64,000 bases of DNA from NCBI GenBank assembly GCA_900317625.1, contig ONHK01000005.1:62001-126000 (forward strand). The letters are read 5' to 3'. The stretch is from an uncultured Treponema sp. GTDB lineage: Bacteria > Spirochaetota > Spirochaetia > Treponematales > Treponemataceae. Below, in pieces: positions 1 to 9,246 of the stretch (the stretch's first letter is position 1; each line of letters begins with the position of its first letter). A program made the translations under genes and the position numbers. The notes beneath the pieces are model-generated. The model was not told the origin of the DNA and ran no database searches. It saw only the letters and a program-made list of their open reading frames with translations.

Positions 1-773
1 ATTGATTTTACGTGCGGAACAACTGTATTTGTTGTTTTTGCAAGATAATCAAGAAGAAAACCGGCCGGCGCAACTTCTGCAGAATTTTTTTCCAGCCCGA
101 AAGACAAAAGACTTGCCGTTTTGAATTGTTCTGTCAATCTTTTGTAGGAAAGCTCTGAATTAAAATCCCAGTCAGGATAATAAGAAATCGACATTGAAGG
201 ATATTGCGCAAGGGAATCCTGAATTATCTGGTTCTGCTTAAGCGATTGCGGCAAAAGAATTTCCCGGGGCGAACAGCGTCCCAATTCTTTCGGAAACTGT
301 TCCGCCATTTCATTTGAATGCCAGCTTGTAGCGGAAAATGCGGCAGTTGTAACATCAATAAACGCAAAACCAACTCCGCCATGAGTTACAGCCAATGCTG
401 CAAGAAAATTGTTTGAATTTCCTTCAAGATATTCAGACTCAAGCGCAGTTCCTGGAGTAATTATTTCAACAACCTTGCGTTCTGTAAGACCTTTTGCTTT
501 TGGATCGCCAATCTGTTCGCAAATTACAACTTTTCTTCCAGCCCTAAGAAGGCGTGCAATATAAATTTTTGCAGCATGGTACGGAATTCCGCACATTGGA
601 GCCGCACCTTTATGAGTCAAAGTTAAATTCAAAAGTCTGGAAACTTCTCCGGCATCATCAAAGAACATTTCATAAAAATCGCCAACCCTAAAAAAAAGAA
701 TTTCGTTTTTATGTTCACTTTTTATTTTTACGTATTGCTCTAAAACCGGAGTGAGTGCTACATCTGTTTCCAC
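1..773 (-). CDS. mutS: DNA mismatch repair protein MutS, N-terminal part (runs off window)
   Basis: MutS recognises mismatches and loops and recruits MutL. About 257 residues are visible; the C-terminal clamp and ATPase lie outside the window. The translation contains the mismatch-binding F-Y-E motif in FFRVGDFYEMFFDDA, followed by LNLTLTHK, MCGIPYHA and a connector-like segment with ITPGTALESEYLEG, all typical of MutS domains I and II. I chose the GTG at 771-773 because GGGAAG sits 8 nt upstream and it lies 4 nt after the ompH stop; no ATG is available there. The gene is last in the visible tamB-bamA-ompH-mutS run, the same order as in T. pallidum. Confidence 0.93.
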   Translation of the reverse strand, partial: METDVALTPVLEQYVKIKSEHKNEILFFRVGDFYEMFFDDAGEVSRLLNLTLTHKGAAPMCGIPYHAAKIYIARLLRAGRKVVICEQIGDPKAKGLTERKVVEIITPGTALESEYLEGNSNNFLAALAVTHGGVGFAFIDVTTAAFSATSWHSNEMAEQFPKELGRCSPREILLPQSLKQNQIIQDSLAQYPSMSISYYPDWDFNSELSYKRLTEQFKTASLLSFGLEKNSAEVAPAGFLLDYLAKTTNTVVPHVKS

Positions 774-777
774 AAAA

Positions 778-1302
778 TTATCTTCCCAATTCGGCAATTA
801 CTTGTTCTGTAATATCAACTGAATTTGAATACCACAAAATCGCATTTGACTGCTGAAGGCTCAAAATCATACTGTAACCGCCAGATTCAGCAATTTTTGA
901 AAGAGTATCGTACAGATTGTTGTAAAAAGTATCAGAGCCCTGAAGAGTTTTCTGCATAGATTCAAGCTCAACATTCTTTGCGTTTGTGTATTCAACAACG
1001 AAATCAGTTTTTTTTGTAATCTCTGCCTGAGTTCTCTGAACCATCGCGTCGTTTCCAGCTTTTTCATAATCCATTTTTTTAGCCTGAAGCTTCTGCAATT
1101 CTTCTGTATATTTATTTATTTCCTGCTGAAAATCAGCCTTTTTCTTTTCATAATTTCTGACAGAAGTTGAATTTCTGAAATAAGCGTTGTAAACCTTTGC
1201 CGTATCAACAACACCGAATTTTGTTATCTGCTGAGCCGAAAGTGCCGAGCCGGCAACAAAAATCAAAGCAAAAAGAACTGATTTTACACCTTTAAATTTC
1301 AT
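778..1302 (-). CDS. skp: Skp/OmpH-family periplasmic chaperone
   Basis: This 174-residue protein is the periplasmic chaperone that holds unfolded outer-membrane proteins for the BAM complex. It has a Sec signal peptide (MKFKGVKSVLFALIFVAG, cleaved near ALSA-QQ), then the OmpH opening FGVVDTAKVYNAYF, then a long charged coiled coil (roughly residues 40-120, rich in K, E and Q) that would form the tentacles of a Skp trimer. I placed the start at the ATG in position 1302 rather than an upstream GTG because AAAGGTGG lies 5 nt before it. It follows bamA after a 14-nt gap, which fits a shared outer-membrane assembly role. Confidence 0.9.
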   Translation of the reverse strand: MKFKGVKSVLFALIFVAGSALSAQQITKFGVVDTAKVYNAYFRNSTSVRNYEKKKADFQQEINKYTEELQKLQAKKMDYEKAGNDAMVQRTQAEITKKTDFVVEYTNAKNVELESMQKTLQGSDTFYNNLYDTLSKIAESGGYSMILSLQQSNAILWYSNSVDITEQVIAELGR

Positions 1303-1316
1303 ATATTCCACCTTTT

Positions 1317-3737
1317 TTATTTATTTGTCATGTTGAATGAAAGAACAAACTGCCATTTGCTATCCCATTTGACTTCTCCGTCAATCACACGGAATTTATT
1401 TGCAAAAAGCAAGTGCAATGGGAACTGAGGAACAAGGAATCTTAACCCTGGACCGAAACTGAAATAAAAATCATCAAGCTTAAGATTGTTCAGCAAATCT
1501 TCCGGCTCCTGTTTTACAGCAACAGCATCAAAGAATCCATCAACGCCAAGAATTCCCTGGAACAATGGAAGTCTAAGCTCAACGCGGTTAGAAAGCATTG
1601 CCTTTCCTCGGGTTTCGTTGTAAACATCAGTCCATCCGCGGCCGTTGAACATACCGTCAATGTACACTTTGCTGGAATCACCGAACAAAGTTCCAGGAAC
1701 TGGATAAACAAGTGAAATTCCTGTGTAAGCGGCAAGAACCATCTTGAAATTCCAAAATCCATTGAATAAAGGAACATCAAAAAGCTTTAAATATGATTCA
1801 AGTTTTGTATCAGAACGAAGATAGAATTCCTTTTCAACCTCTGGAATAAGTCCGTACCAGGCAAGACGCTCGCTAAAGAACCAACCTTTTGTAGGGTCAT
1901 AGTTAATATCGCGGTTATCAAGCGAAGCATTCATAAAAAGAGAATTCTTTATACCTAAACGATTCGCAAATTTATTCACACCGGAATCAATCGGAACCAG
2001 CAAAGACTCATCATAAATATTGTCTGTAAGAGAGTTTGTCATACCGCCGGAAAGCGTAAAAATCGCAAAACTAGGAAGCCAGCGGCGACCAAAACTTGTT
2101 GCAAGAGAAGCCCCGAAAGATTCATAGTTCATATAATAATAGTCATCATCAAAAACACCGTTAGAAAGCTGACGCAATGCAAGTGCATAGGAATTTGAAT
2201 GGTAAAGCGAAAGCGACTCAGAAAAAGAAATCGGCTGATTAAAAAGCCAGTTTTCCCTAAATCCAAAATCAACAGACTGTTCGTTTGAAGCAATTGTCAC
2301 GCCGGAAGAAATTGATTTTCCAGTTCCGCGGAAATTAGAATTTTCAACTTTCGCGTAAAGAGAAATCGGCAAATCATCAGAATCTTCAATTCCTGAAAAA
2401 GTCATACCAAACTGAAGCGATGTAGTGCTCTGCTCTTCCACAGTAATCACAAGGTCAACAAGATTTTCTTCTGAACCGGAAACAGGCTCTGGAACAATGC
2501 TTGAAAAATACTGCGTGTTGTAAAGGTTTCTAAGCCCGGACATAATTTTATCGCGGCTAAAAACATCGCCTGGCTCAATAGGAAGCTCCCTAAGAATTAC
2601 ATTTTCTTTGGTTTTTGTATTTCCTTTGATGATAATATTTTCAACGTGCGCACGCGAGCGTTCCTTTATAGAAAGCGCATAACTTACCGTGCGTTTTTCA
2701 GAATCCTTGTTTACTGTCGGATAGAATTCATTTGACATATAACCGTTCTCATAATACAGATTTGTTATTCCAGAAAGACCTTCCTGAAATTTTGTCTGAT
2801 TGAAAACTTCGCCATTCTTTAACTTTATATAGGAAAGAAGTTTTTCTGTTGTAAAAATTTCGTTTCCAGAAATTGTAAGTCCGCTGTAAGTGTATTGCGC
2901 GCCTTCAGAAATCACAAATGTCAGCGCAATCTCTTCGCGCTCTTTTTTTTCGTTGTATGAAGTATTTTCCAGAACATCAATTACACGGGCATCAATATAG
3001 CCTTTTGTCATGTAATGCGCCACAAGAGACTGTTTGTCGGCTTCCACAGAAGAACGCTGGAACGCGCCATCTTTCAGAAAACCTTTTTCCTTTAAAGAAA
3101 TTTTACTTTTCAGAGTTCGTGCGGAAAAAACTGTGTTCCCAGAAAAATTTATCTGGCTTACAATTGTTGAATTTCCTTCGTTCACAATGAAAGTAACATC
3201 AATTCCTTCTTCTGAATCGTTTGTTGAAACAGAAACTTTTGCATCAATATAGCCTTTTTTTATATAAAGATCCCGCAACGCACGTTCATCAACAAGCGCA
3301 TTTGACTCAATATAAACATCGCCGGTTTTCATTGAAACTGTGTCACGAAGCTCATTATTTCGGATTTTTTTGTTTCCCTTGAACTGGATAGACGCAACAA
3401 CCGCGTGCTCCTTTACAGTAAAGACGAGATTTACTTTTTCAGGATTTTTTGGATCATGTTTTGCATAAGGCTCAATGTCTTCAAAATATCCAAGTGAATA
3501 AAGGCGGTCAAGAATGTCGTTATAGAATTTTTCATCAAAGACTTTTCCAACAAAACTGTTAGTAACACCTGAAACCTCAGATTTTTTTACGCTTCTAAGA
3601 CCTTCAAAAGAAATTTCAGAAACAGTTTTTCCCCAGAACCAATCTGAATTGTCAGAATTCTGTGCAAAAACTGAAGCAAAAGAGAAAAATAAAACTACTG
3701 AAAGCAAAATCTTAATTTTTTTCAACATCAAGGACAT
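1317..3737 (-). CDS. bamA: Outer membrane protein assembly factor BamA
   Basis: BamA is the core Omp85 component that folds beta-barrel proteins into the outer membrane. The 806-residue product has a signal peptide (LKKIKILLSVVLFFSFASVFAQ), several POTRA repeats in the first ~420 residues (for example ISFEGLRSVKKSEV, IQFKGNKKIRNNEL, INFSGNTVFSARTL, IIIKGNTKTKENVI) and a C-terminal barrel ending in alternating beta strands. The VRGW/GRGW-type barrel motif is seen as MFNGRGWTDV. The barrel ends with aromatic F in VLSF but carries five further residues (NMTNK), which is unusual. Start 3737 has GGTGGG 7 nt upstream; it lies just after the tamB stop. Confidence 0.93.
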   Translation of the reverse strand: MSLMLKKIKILLSVVLFFSFASVFAQNSDNSDWFWGKTVSEISFEGLRSVKKSEVSGVTNSFVGKVFDEKFYNDILDRLYSLGYFEDIEPYAKHDPKNPEKVNLVFTVKEHAVVASIQFKGNKKIRNNELRDTVSMKTGDVYIESNALVDERALRDLYIKKGYIDAKVSVSTNDSEEGIDVTFIVNEGNSTIVSQINFSGNTVFSARTLKSKISLKEKGFLKDGAFQRSSVEADKQSLVAHYMTKGYIDARVIDVLENTSYNEKKEREEIALTFVISEGAQYTYSGLTISGNEIFTTEKLLSYIKLKNGEVFNQTKFQEGLSGITNLYYENGYMSNEFYPTVNKDSEKRTVSYALSIKERSRAHVENIIIKGNTKTKENVILRELPIEPGDVFSRDKIMSGLRNLYNTQYFSSIVPEPVSGSEENLVDLVITVEEQSTTSLQFGMTFSGIEDSDDLPISLYAKVENSNFRGTGKSISSGVTIASNEQSVDFGFRENWLFNQPISFSESLSLYHSNSYALALRQLSNGVFDDDYYYMNYESFGASLATSFGRRWLPSFAIFTLSGGMTNSLTDNIYDESLLVPIDSGVNKFANRLGIKNSLFMNASLDNRDINYDPTKGWFFSERLAWYGLIPEVEKEFYLRSDTKLESYLKLFDVPLFNGFWNFKMVLAAYTGISLVYPVPGTLFGDSSKVYIDGMFNGRGWTDVYNETRGKAMLSNRVELRLPLFQGILGVDGFFDAVAVKQEPEDLLNNLKLDDFYFSFGPGLRFLVPQFPLHLLFANKFRVIDGEVKWDSKWQFVLSFNMTNK

Positions 3738-3759
3738 GAGTATACCCACCACCTTTTAT

Positions 3760-6700
3760 CTAAAATGAAAATTTCCATGAAAGTGTTACAGAAGTCGAAG
3801 ATACAAATCTATCATTTCTAATTCCGTTTATATCAGGTGCCATATTCCATCTGAGATTTCCGAAAGGTGCTTCTATTTCCAGACCGAATTCCGGACGGAA
3901 CACAAGACCACCTGCCGTAAATTTATCATCTACTTTAGTCTTGTCATAAGACCAATGCATAAGGGCATCCACATATAAAGAACTTCCAAAGTACTTACCT
4001 ATATAAACAGTTGAGTTATCAAAAAAGTTACCAAATCCGAAACTAGAATTTTCTGAATTCTCTGTTCTGTCTAGCAAACCATAGTTAAGCGCATTCTGAA
4101 GAACATTTGTTCTAACGCTCAATATATCAAAATTAAGGAAATCACGCAACTTGTTCTCTATTGAACGCCCGATTGTTGACTGAATCGCATAGTCGCCTGT
4201 CGCAAAAATAAGAGAGCTAACACGCTCTGAGTCACCAACTGCAATCTGACCAAGCAAAGAACGGATTTCTGCCTCTGATTTTGCAGGAATCGAAGAAAAC
4301 TGCGCATTGAAATTCAGAAGATACTGGTTGTTCGCGGTAAGAATAATCCGCACATCATTTCCGTAATCATCACGTTCTCGTGTTTCCGCCTGAACGCTTA
4401 TAAGCGGATTGAACGTCGGATCATTGCTATTAAACCGCATTGAACCATTTTTTAGATAAAAGTTTCGGCTAAGATACGAAATATCACCGGAACGGAATGC
4501 AAGTTCTCCGTCCAGCTCCATATCTCCATTTGACATATCATATTTAAAGCCAAAAACTGTGTTCGGCACAAGAACAGCACGCAAAAGCGGATCAAAAATA
4601 AATGTGACATGCTGGCCAAAATGAAGCTTCAGCTGGGAGCGCGGAAACCAGTTCCTTTTTGGCGGAGAAAGCGCAAGTTCCTTTGTTTTTACGCTTCCTG
4701 TAACTTTTTTCAGGAATACGTCACCGGTCACATCAAGGTAATGGTCTTCAAAAGCAATATTGACGTCAAGATTTACATCTCCAACAAAATGCGCAAGACG
4801 AATCTCAAAATCTCCAGGCATATACGCATTGTCCGGATTCCAGATATGACTTTCCAGACGGCTGAACGACCAGCGGTCAAAATAAACATTAAGGTCAGCG
4901 CATACAACATTATCCGGCTTTCTTACATAACCGCGGGCAATCGGAATTTGGATTTTATTGTGGTCAAAAACAATCTGTGTTCTAGGAACAAAAACGTGCT
5001 GGGAAACAATTTTTGGAAGCGTAAAATCAGCTTGAGTCAAAGAAAAATTGCCCAAAAATTCAGGATCGGCCTTTAGCCCCGAAATCGCAAGAGAACCATT
5101 AAGTTTTCCGTTGTATACTTTCAGACGGGAAATATCAAGATATTCAAAAAGTTTTCCAACATCAGCCTTTACATTTTTTACAGAAATATCCAGCTGCTCA
5201 CTTTTTAGATTTCCAGAAAGCGCAAATTGAAGCGGTTTACCCTCCGCAACAGAAAAATTGATTTTTCCGTCATTGCTGATTGTGCCGGAAATTCCCTGAA
5301 GCTCAGAAGAATAAATCGTTGTAACTCCGCCGGAATGAAGAACTGTAAGATTAAATGGAAATTCTTTTTTAAAAAGCGTTCCAGAAATTTTTTCACATGA
5401 AAGCCGGGCGGCAAATTCTGAAGGCAAAAATTTTCCCTCATCCAGAACTGTGTCAGAAACTGAAAATTCCAATGGCGCATGAACCGTCTGTTTTGCAAGA
5501 ACAGTGTCAAATTCAGCCTCTGCAACTCCTGTAAAAGTATTCAAATCAAACTGAGCCGAAATATTGCCCAAAGAAATATTATTGTACGCAAGCTTAAAAT
5601 TATCTACAGTAAGATTTTTTTCCTCAACAAACGCAGAGCCGTTCACATCAACTTCTTTTCCTGCTGACATAATTGAAAGTTTTTCAACATTTAATCCTGC
5701 ATACAAATTTGAAGGAATTCCCGAAAGAATCAACGTTGCGGAAAGCCTGTTGTTCTCGCTTTCTTCCGCGGTAAAACGGCTTAAACCAAAATTATTGAAA
5801 ACAAACTGCGAATTCAGATAAAAAGAATTCTTTAAATTTTCCACAGAAAAAACATCCCCATTCGGATTTGAGAATTCAACCGAGATATTTATTCCTTCCG
5901 TTGAAACAGGATTTTTTAGCGCCGCAGAAAATCTGGCCGAATCAAACATCGAGCCATTCATATTCCACAAAAGTTCGGAAGTTCCTTCAAGCGCCGAAAA
6001 TTTATCTGAATAAGAAATCGCATCCAGAAAAACTCCGTACTTTGTAACATTTCCAGTGACATTCAAAGCCGGATTAAACGAATATTTTCCGCTGGCTTCA
6101 AGCGCTTCCAGCCGGGCAATCCGAACGTTGATTCCATCCTCCTCCGAATAAGTGAAATTTGTGTCCGTTGAAAGCGTAAAAATCGAGCCGTTCATGCTAA
6201 AAGGAAATCCTTCAGCAGCAAGATTTCCAGAGATTTTTCCATTTTCAGATTTCTTCAAGTCAAAAACAGCGCCGTAATCACCATTGACAGAAACAATTCC
6301 TGGCATAAAATTCCCGGAAAAATGATACGGAATTGAATCAACATTCAAATCTGCGGAAAAAAATGCGTCATCGCCGTCAGGAGATTTTTCGTAAATTCCA
6401 GAAAGATGAACAAGTTTTCCGTTGTTTACAAAATCAACCCGGTTCAAATTTAATGAAGAACCGTTTCCATCAAAAGAAATGTAGAAAAATTGACCATCTT
6501 TTTTAGTGTTTGCAACAAAAGCGTAAGGAACATTGTAAGAAATCTGATTAAAATCCGTTGAAACAAAAAATTCTCCGTTAAAAATGTAGCTTGAAAGAAA
6601 ACCAAACGCTGATTTTCCTGGATTTTTTCCAAAATAAGAAAAAGTCTGTGCCGCGCTGTCCAGATAAATTCTATTTGAAGAAACATTCGCCTGAAAATAT

Positions 6701-8175
6701 TTTGTTCCGCCGATATAACTTCCGTCAATTTTTATTGTTCCAGCGTTTTCCGCCTCTGAATGAAAATAATCGGAAACTTCAAAAGAAAAATCCAAGGAAT
6801 CCTGAACCGGCACAACAGAAAGCTGAAGCGCAGTCAGAGCCTTCTGGTCAAGCATAAGCTGCGGCGCAAAAGCCATAAAACCTTTTTCAAGGGAATCAAT
6901 GTAAAATTCCGTGGAAATATTCACTCCGTTCGGAAGTTTCATCGCATTCACATTAAGCTCTCCGGAAAGTTTAAATCCGTCAAAAATATACGAGCCAAAA
7001 TAGTCAACATCGATGTTCGGTCCGGTAACTTCCATTTTTTTTACAGAAATACTTTTTTCATTTCCGCTTAAAGAATAATTTCCTTTAAAACCGCCGGAAT
7101 AAATTTCATCCGGCACGTAAACATTTCCCCAGGATGAATAGGAAAAATCTTTTGAGAAAAAATTATAATTCGCGTCAACATTCAAAGAAAACGAAAGATT
7201 TTTTAATTTTTTTGCTGAATTTGAATTTTGCCGTGAAAAAACAATTCCAGCCGGCTTAAAATCTTTTGTCCGCAAAGAAACAGCTGCTTCCGCCGTGTCC
7301 AAATTAAAAGTTCCCTGCAGATAAAGCGGATATCCGTTCTGAATTGTGCGCAAATCAAAAACGCGCTTTTTGTATCCAAGCAAAAGATTAAGCCTGCTCA
7401 AAGAATATTTTCCGTTTGTAAAATCTGTAACCCTGAAAGTTACGGAACTTTCCTCAAAATCATTTGGAATAGAGCCGGAAGCTGAAAATCCCAAAGAAAA
7501 GCGGCTGTCCTTTTTTGTATAGGAAGCCCCGCCGGAAGTTTTTATCTGAAGAACTTTGCTCTGCGTTAAATATGCTACGGTTATCTTGCGGAAATTTATG
7601 GCGGCAGAATTATCTTTATCTGAATAGACAACCTGAACATTGCGCACATAAATGTTAAAAGGCAATTCCGAAGCCACATTTTTTAAATCCAGAAAGACAT
7701 TCTTTTTTTCATCATTTGAGGAAAGTCCGTTTTGCCTTTTCTGTTTTTCTGAATCTTTCCCGCTTTTTTTTGAATATTCCGAAAGTTTTTTCAGAAAAAG
7801 ATTATCTTTGTTCACATCAAGCACAAATCCGTCTACAACAACATCTTTTATTGAAGAAATTCCCCGGCCACGAAAAAAATCAACAATGCTGTAATGGATT
7901 ATAACTTTTTTTATCTGGGCAATCCGCTTGCCGTCATCCGCATCTGACAGTATGATATTTTTTATCCGTAGACCTGTAACAATTGAAGGCGAAAATTTTT
8001 CGTAGGAAAAATTCATTCCCGTTTTTTCTGAAAAAATATTTTCAAGCAAATGCGCTTCCTGCTCAAGTTCGGCTGAAACAAAAGAATACAGCGGACGCAC
8101 TATCAAAGCTGAGAAAACAACAACGAGAAAAAAAATTGTTAATGCAAGAGTTTCTTTTAAAGACAACCTTTTCAT
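3760..8175 (-). CDS. tamB: TamB/DUF490-family inner-membrane-anchored translocation and lipid-transport protein
   Basis: This 1471-residue protein has one N-terminal membrane anchor (ETLALTIFFLVVVFSALIVRPLY), then more than 1200 residues of repetitive beta strands of the AsmA/TamB type that form a periplasm-spanning groove. The C-terminal ~400 residues match the DUF490 domain, with the diagnostic stretches NGDMELDGELAFRSGDISYLS and LLGQIAVGDSERVSS, and it ends in SWKFSF. TamB proteins work with Omp85 partners (TamA, or BamA in spirochaetes that lack TamA) and are implicated in phospholipid transport to the outer membrane. bamA starts 23 nt downstream, consistent with direct cooperation. No clear Shine-Dalgarno sequence precedes the ATG at 8175. 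Confidence 0.9.
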   Translation of the reverse strand: MKRLSLKETLALTIFFLVVVFSALIVRPLYSFVSAELEQEAHLLENIFSEKTGMNFSYEKFSPSIVTGLRIKNIILSDADDGKRIAQIKKVIIHYSIVDFFRGRGISSIKDVVVDGFVLDVNKDNLFLKKLSEYSKKSGKDSEKQKRQNGLSSNDEKKNVFLDLKNVASELPFNIYVRNVQVVYSDKDNSAAINFRKITVAYLTQSKVLQIKTSGGASYTKKDSRFSLGFSASGSIPNDFEESSVTFRVTDFTNGKYSLSRLNLLLGYKKRVFDLRTIQNGYPLYLQGTFNLDTAEAAVSLRTKDFKPAGIVFSRQNSNSAKKLKNLSFSLNVDANYNFFSKDFSYSSWGNVYVPDEIYSGGFKGNYSLSGNEKSISVKKMEVTGPNIDVDYFGSYIFDGFKLSGELNVNAMKLPNGVNISTEFYIDSLEKGFMAFAPQLMLDQKALTALQLSVVPVQDSLDFSFEVSDYFHSEAENAGTIKIDGSYIGGTKYFQANVSSNRIYLDSAAQTFSYFGKNPGKSAFGFLSSYIFNGEFFVSTDFNQISYNVPYAFVANTKKDGQFFYISFDGNGSSLNLNRVDFVNNGKLVHLSGIYEKSPDGDDAFFSADLNVDSIPYHFSGNFMPGIVSVNGDYGAVFDLKKSENGKISGNLAAEGFPFSMNGSIFTLSTDTNFTYSEEDGINVRIARLEALEASGKYSFNPALNVTGNVTKYGVFLDAISYSDKFSALEGTSELLWNMNGSMFDSARFSAALKNPVSTEGINISVEFSNPNGDVFSVENLKNSFYLNSQFVFNNFGLSRFTAEESENNRLSATLILSGIPSNLYAGLNVEKLSIMSAGKEVDVNGSAFVEEKNLTVDNFKLAYNNISLGNISAQFDLNTFTGVAEAEFDTVLAKQTVHAPLEFSVSDTVLDEGKFLPSEFAARLSCEKISGTLFKKEFPFNLTVLHSGGVTTIYSSELQGISGTISNDGKINFSVAEGKPLQFALSGNLKSEQLDISVKNVKADVGKLFEYLDISRLKVYNGKLNGSLAISGLKADPEFLGNFSLTQADFTLPKIVSQHVFVPRTQIVFDHNKIQIPIARGYVRKPDNVVCADLNVYFDRWSFSRLESHIWNPDNAYMPGDFEIRLAHFVGDVNLDVNIAFEDHYLDVTGDVFLKKVTGSVKTKELALSPPKRNWFPRSQLKLHFGQHVTFIFDPLLRAVLVPNTVFGFKYDMSNGDMELDGELAFRSGDISYLSRNFYLKNGSMRFNSNDPTFNPLISVQAETRERDDYGNDVRIILTANNQYLLNFNAQFSSIPAKSEAEIRSLLGQIAVGDSERVSSLIFATGDYAIQSTIGRSIENKLRDFLNFDILSVRTNVLQNALNYGLLDRTENSENSSFGFGNFFDNSTVYIGKYFGSSLYVDALMHWSYDKTKVDDKFTAGGLVFRPEFGLEIEAPFGNLRWNMAPDINGIRNDRFVSSTSVTLSWKFSF

Positions 8176-8210
8176 TTTACGGATATACTATTGTAACGAA
8201 TTTTCGGAAA

Positions 8211-8430
8211 TTTTTATATAGCCAGAAATTCGAGTTTTTTAAGAAAAAAGATAAAAGCGTAAGCGGATTTACAATTTGCGAAGACTTTGTGCGATTGTAC
8301 CGATGAAAGTGCGTAGCACCCGAATAATTACAAGCGAAGCGCGAGCACAACCGTCTGGAACAAATTGGAAATCCGCTGAGAGCGATTTTTTCACGATTTA
8401 TAAAAACTCGATTTTCAGGCTATAAAAAAA
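8211..8430. repeat. Nested inverted-repeat element (~220 bp) between tamB and tmk
   Basis: The terminal arms 8211-8239 and 8402-8430 are inverted copies of each other, matching at 26 of 29 positions. A second pair inside, 8262-8278 and 8361-8377, matches at 16 of 17. A third pair continues inward with AGAC (8282-8285) against GTCT (8353-8356) and TTGTGC (8287-8292) against GCACAA (8345-8350). Small hairpins sit at the tip, such as GTGC/GCAC at 8309-8319. The whole unit could fold as one long imperfect hairpin. It resembles a MITE or a BIME-like palindromic repeat; I see no flanking target-site duplication. It lies between divergent genes, so it may also influence their promoters. Confidence 0.7.
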
Positions 8431-8454
8431 CACTTTGTAATAAGGAAGGAAACA

Positions 8455-9060
8455 ATGATTTTAAAGAATTTCATCGTTTTTGAAGGAATAGATGGAGCCG
8501 GAACTTCCACTCAAATAAAAAGACTTGCAGAACATTTTGACAATGACAAAATTTTTGTAACAGCAGAACCGACAACCGCAGAAACAGGCAAATTTTTAAG
8601 AAGAATGTTAAAAGACGACTTTAAAGTTGACGAAAAAACCGCGGCATTTCTGTTTGCAGCCGACCGTTCAGAGCACATTTTCGGAAAAGGTGGAATAATT
8701 GAACAGACGGAAAAAGGGAAAATTGTCATAAGCGACCGTTATTTTTTTTCAAGCCTTGCATATCAGTCTGTTTCATGCGGAAAAGAACTTCCAGAGCTTT
8801 TGAACAGCGTTTTTCCACTCCCGGAATATCTTTTTTACTTTAAGATTGACCCGAAAATCTCTCTTGCGCGTGTTGACAGCCGGGGAGAAACAAAAGAAAT
8901 TTACGAGAAACTTTCGTTTCAGGAAAAAACAGCCGCGCTTTACGATTCTGTAATAAACGATTACCGCGGTAAAAAAGGCGCAGGAATGAAGATAATTGAT
9001 GTTGACGCAACAAAATCAATCGAAGAAATAAGCGATTTTATCTGGAAAAACATAAGATAA
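8455..9060 (+). CDS. tmk: Thymidylate kinase (dTMP kinase) with altered P-loop
   Basis: The 201-residue protein fits the family that converts dTMP to dTDP with ATP. It opens with FIVFEGIDGAGTSTQ, has FLFAADRSEH near residues 66-74, and the substrate-binding DR motif in ISDRYFFSSLAYQ (D94, R95). The lid region is around RVDSRGETKEIY. The Walker A lysine expected in GAGK(S/T)TQ is replaced by threonine (T17). The rest of the fold is intact, so this is probably a genuine TMK variant, not a pseudogene. AAGGAAGG lies just upstream of the ATG. The gene stands between two structured repeats. Confidence 0.88.
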   Translation: MILKNFIVFEGIDGAGTSTQIKRLAEHFDNDKIFVTAEPTTAETGKFLRRMLKDDFKVDEKTAAFLFAADRSEHIFGKGGIIEQTEKGKIVISDRYFFSSLAYQSVSCGKELPELLNSVFPLPEYLFYFKIDPKISLARVDSRGETKEIYEKLSFQEKTAALYDSVINDYRGKKGAGMKIIDVDATKSIEEISDFIWKNIR

Positions 9061-9170
9061 GCGAATGCAACAGGGATTGAAAGGGCGGCGGAGCCGTTGC
9101 GTACAGACGAAGTTTGTGCGCAATGAAACCCTGAAAAGCCCGACGGCGGTTTTCCGCCGGGTTGCCCAAA
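9061..9170 (+). repeat. Structured multi-hairpin intergenic element downstream of tmk
   Basis: Immediately after the tmk stop codon is a GC-rich stretch that folds into three or four hairpins. An outer stem pairs GCAAC (9067-9071) with GTTGC (9161-9165). CAGGG (9071-9075) pairs with CCCTG (9129-9133), enclosing CGGC/GCCG (9086-9096) and an 11-bp stem (9098-9108 with 9112-9122, GAA loop). The last hairpin is CGGCGG-TTTT-CCGCCG (9144-9159). The composition is clearly more GC-rich than the neighbouring DNA. It could be a mobile structured repeat, a small RNA or an mRNA 3' end; there is no strong T-run, so it is not a classic intrinsic terminator. Confidence 0.6.
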
Positions 9171-9212
9171 AAAGAAAATTCATAGCTTTTATTTGAAAAC
9201 AAAGATTTCCGG

Positions 9213-9239
9213 TTAATTTTAAAGTTTTTTTTCCGATAA
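9213..9239 (+). promoter_or_regulatory. Possible sigma-28-type promoter of the 9247 gene
   Basis: TCCGATAA (9232-9239) matches the FliA/sigma-28 -10 consensus GCCGATAA at 7 of 8 positions, and TTAATTTT (9213-9220) lies exactly 11 nt upstream as a weak -35 match. A perfect TAAAGTTT also exists at 9220-9227 but is too close to the -10. The same -10 octamer occurs in front of flaA in this window. A transcript would start about at the GTG codon. Confidence 0.35.
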
Positions 9240-9246
9240 AATTAAT

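Noticed and set aside
4609..5076. Plus-strand open frame opposite tamB
   Set aside because: Antisense shadow of tamB; composition is biased by the opposite strand and no start signal is present.
9067..9165. tmk intrinsic terminator
   Set aside because: The hairpins are strong but no T-run follows on the plus strand, so I list it as a structured repeat instead.
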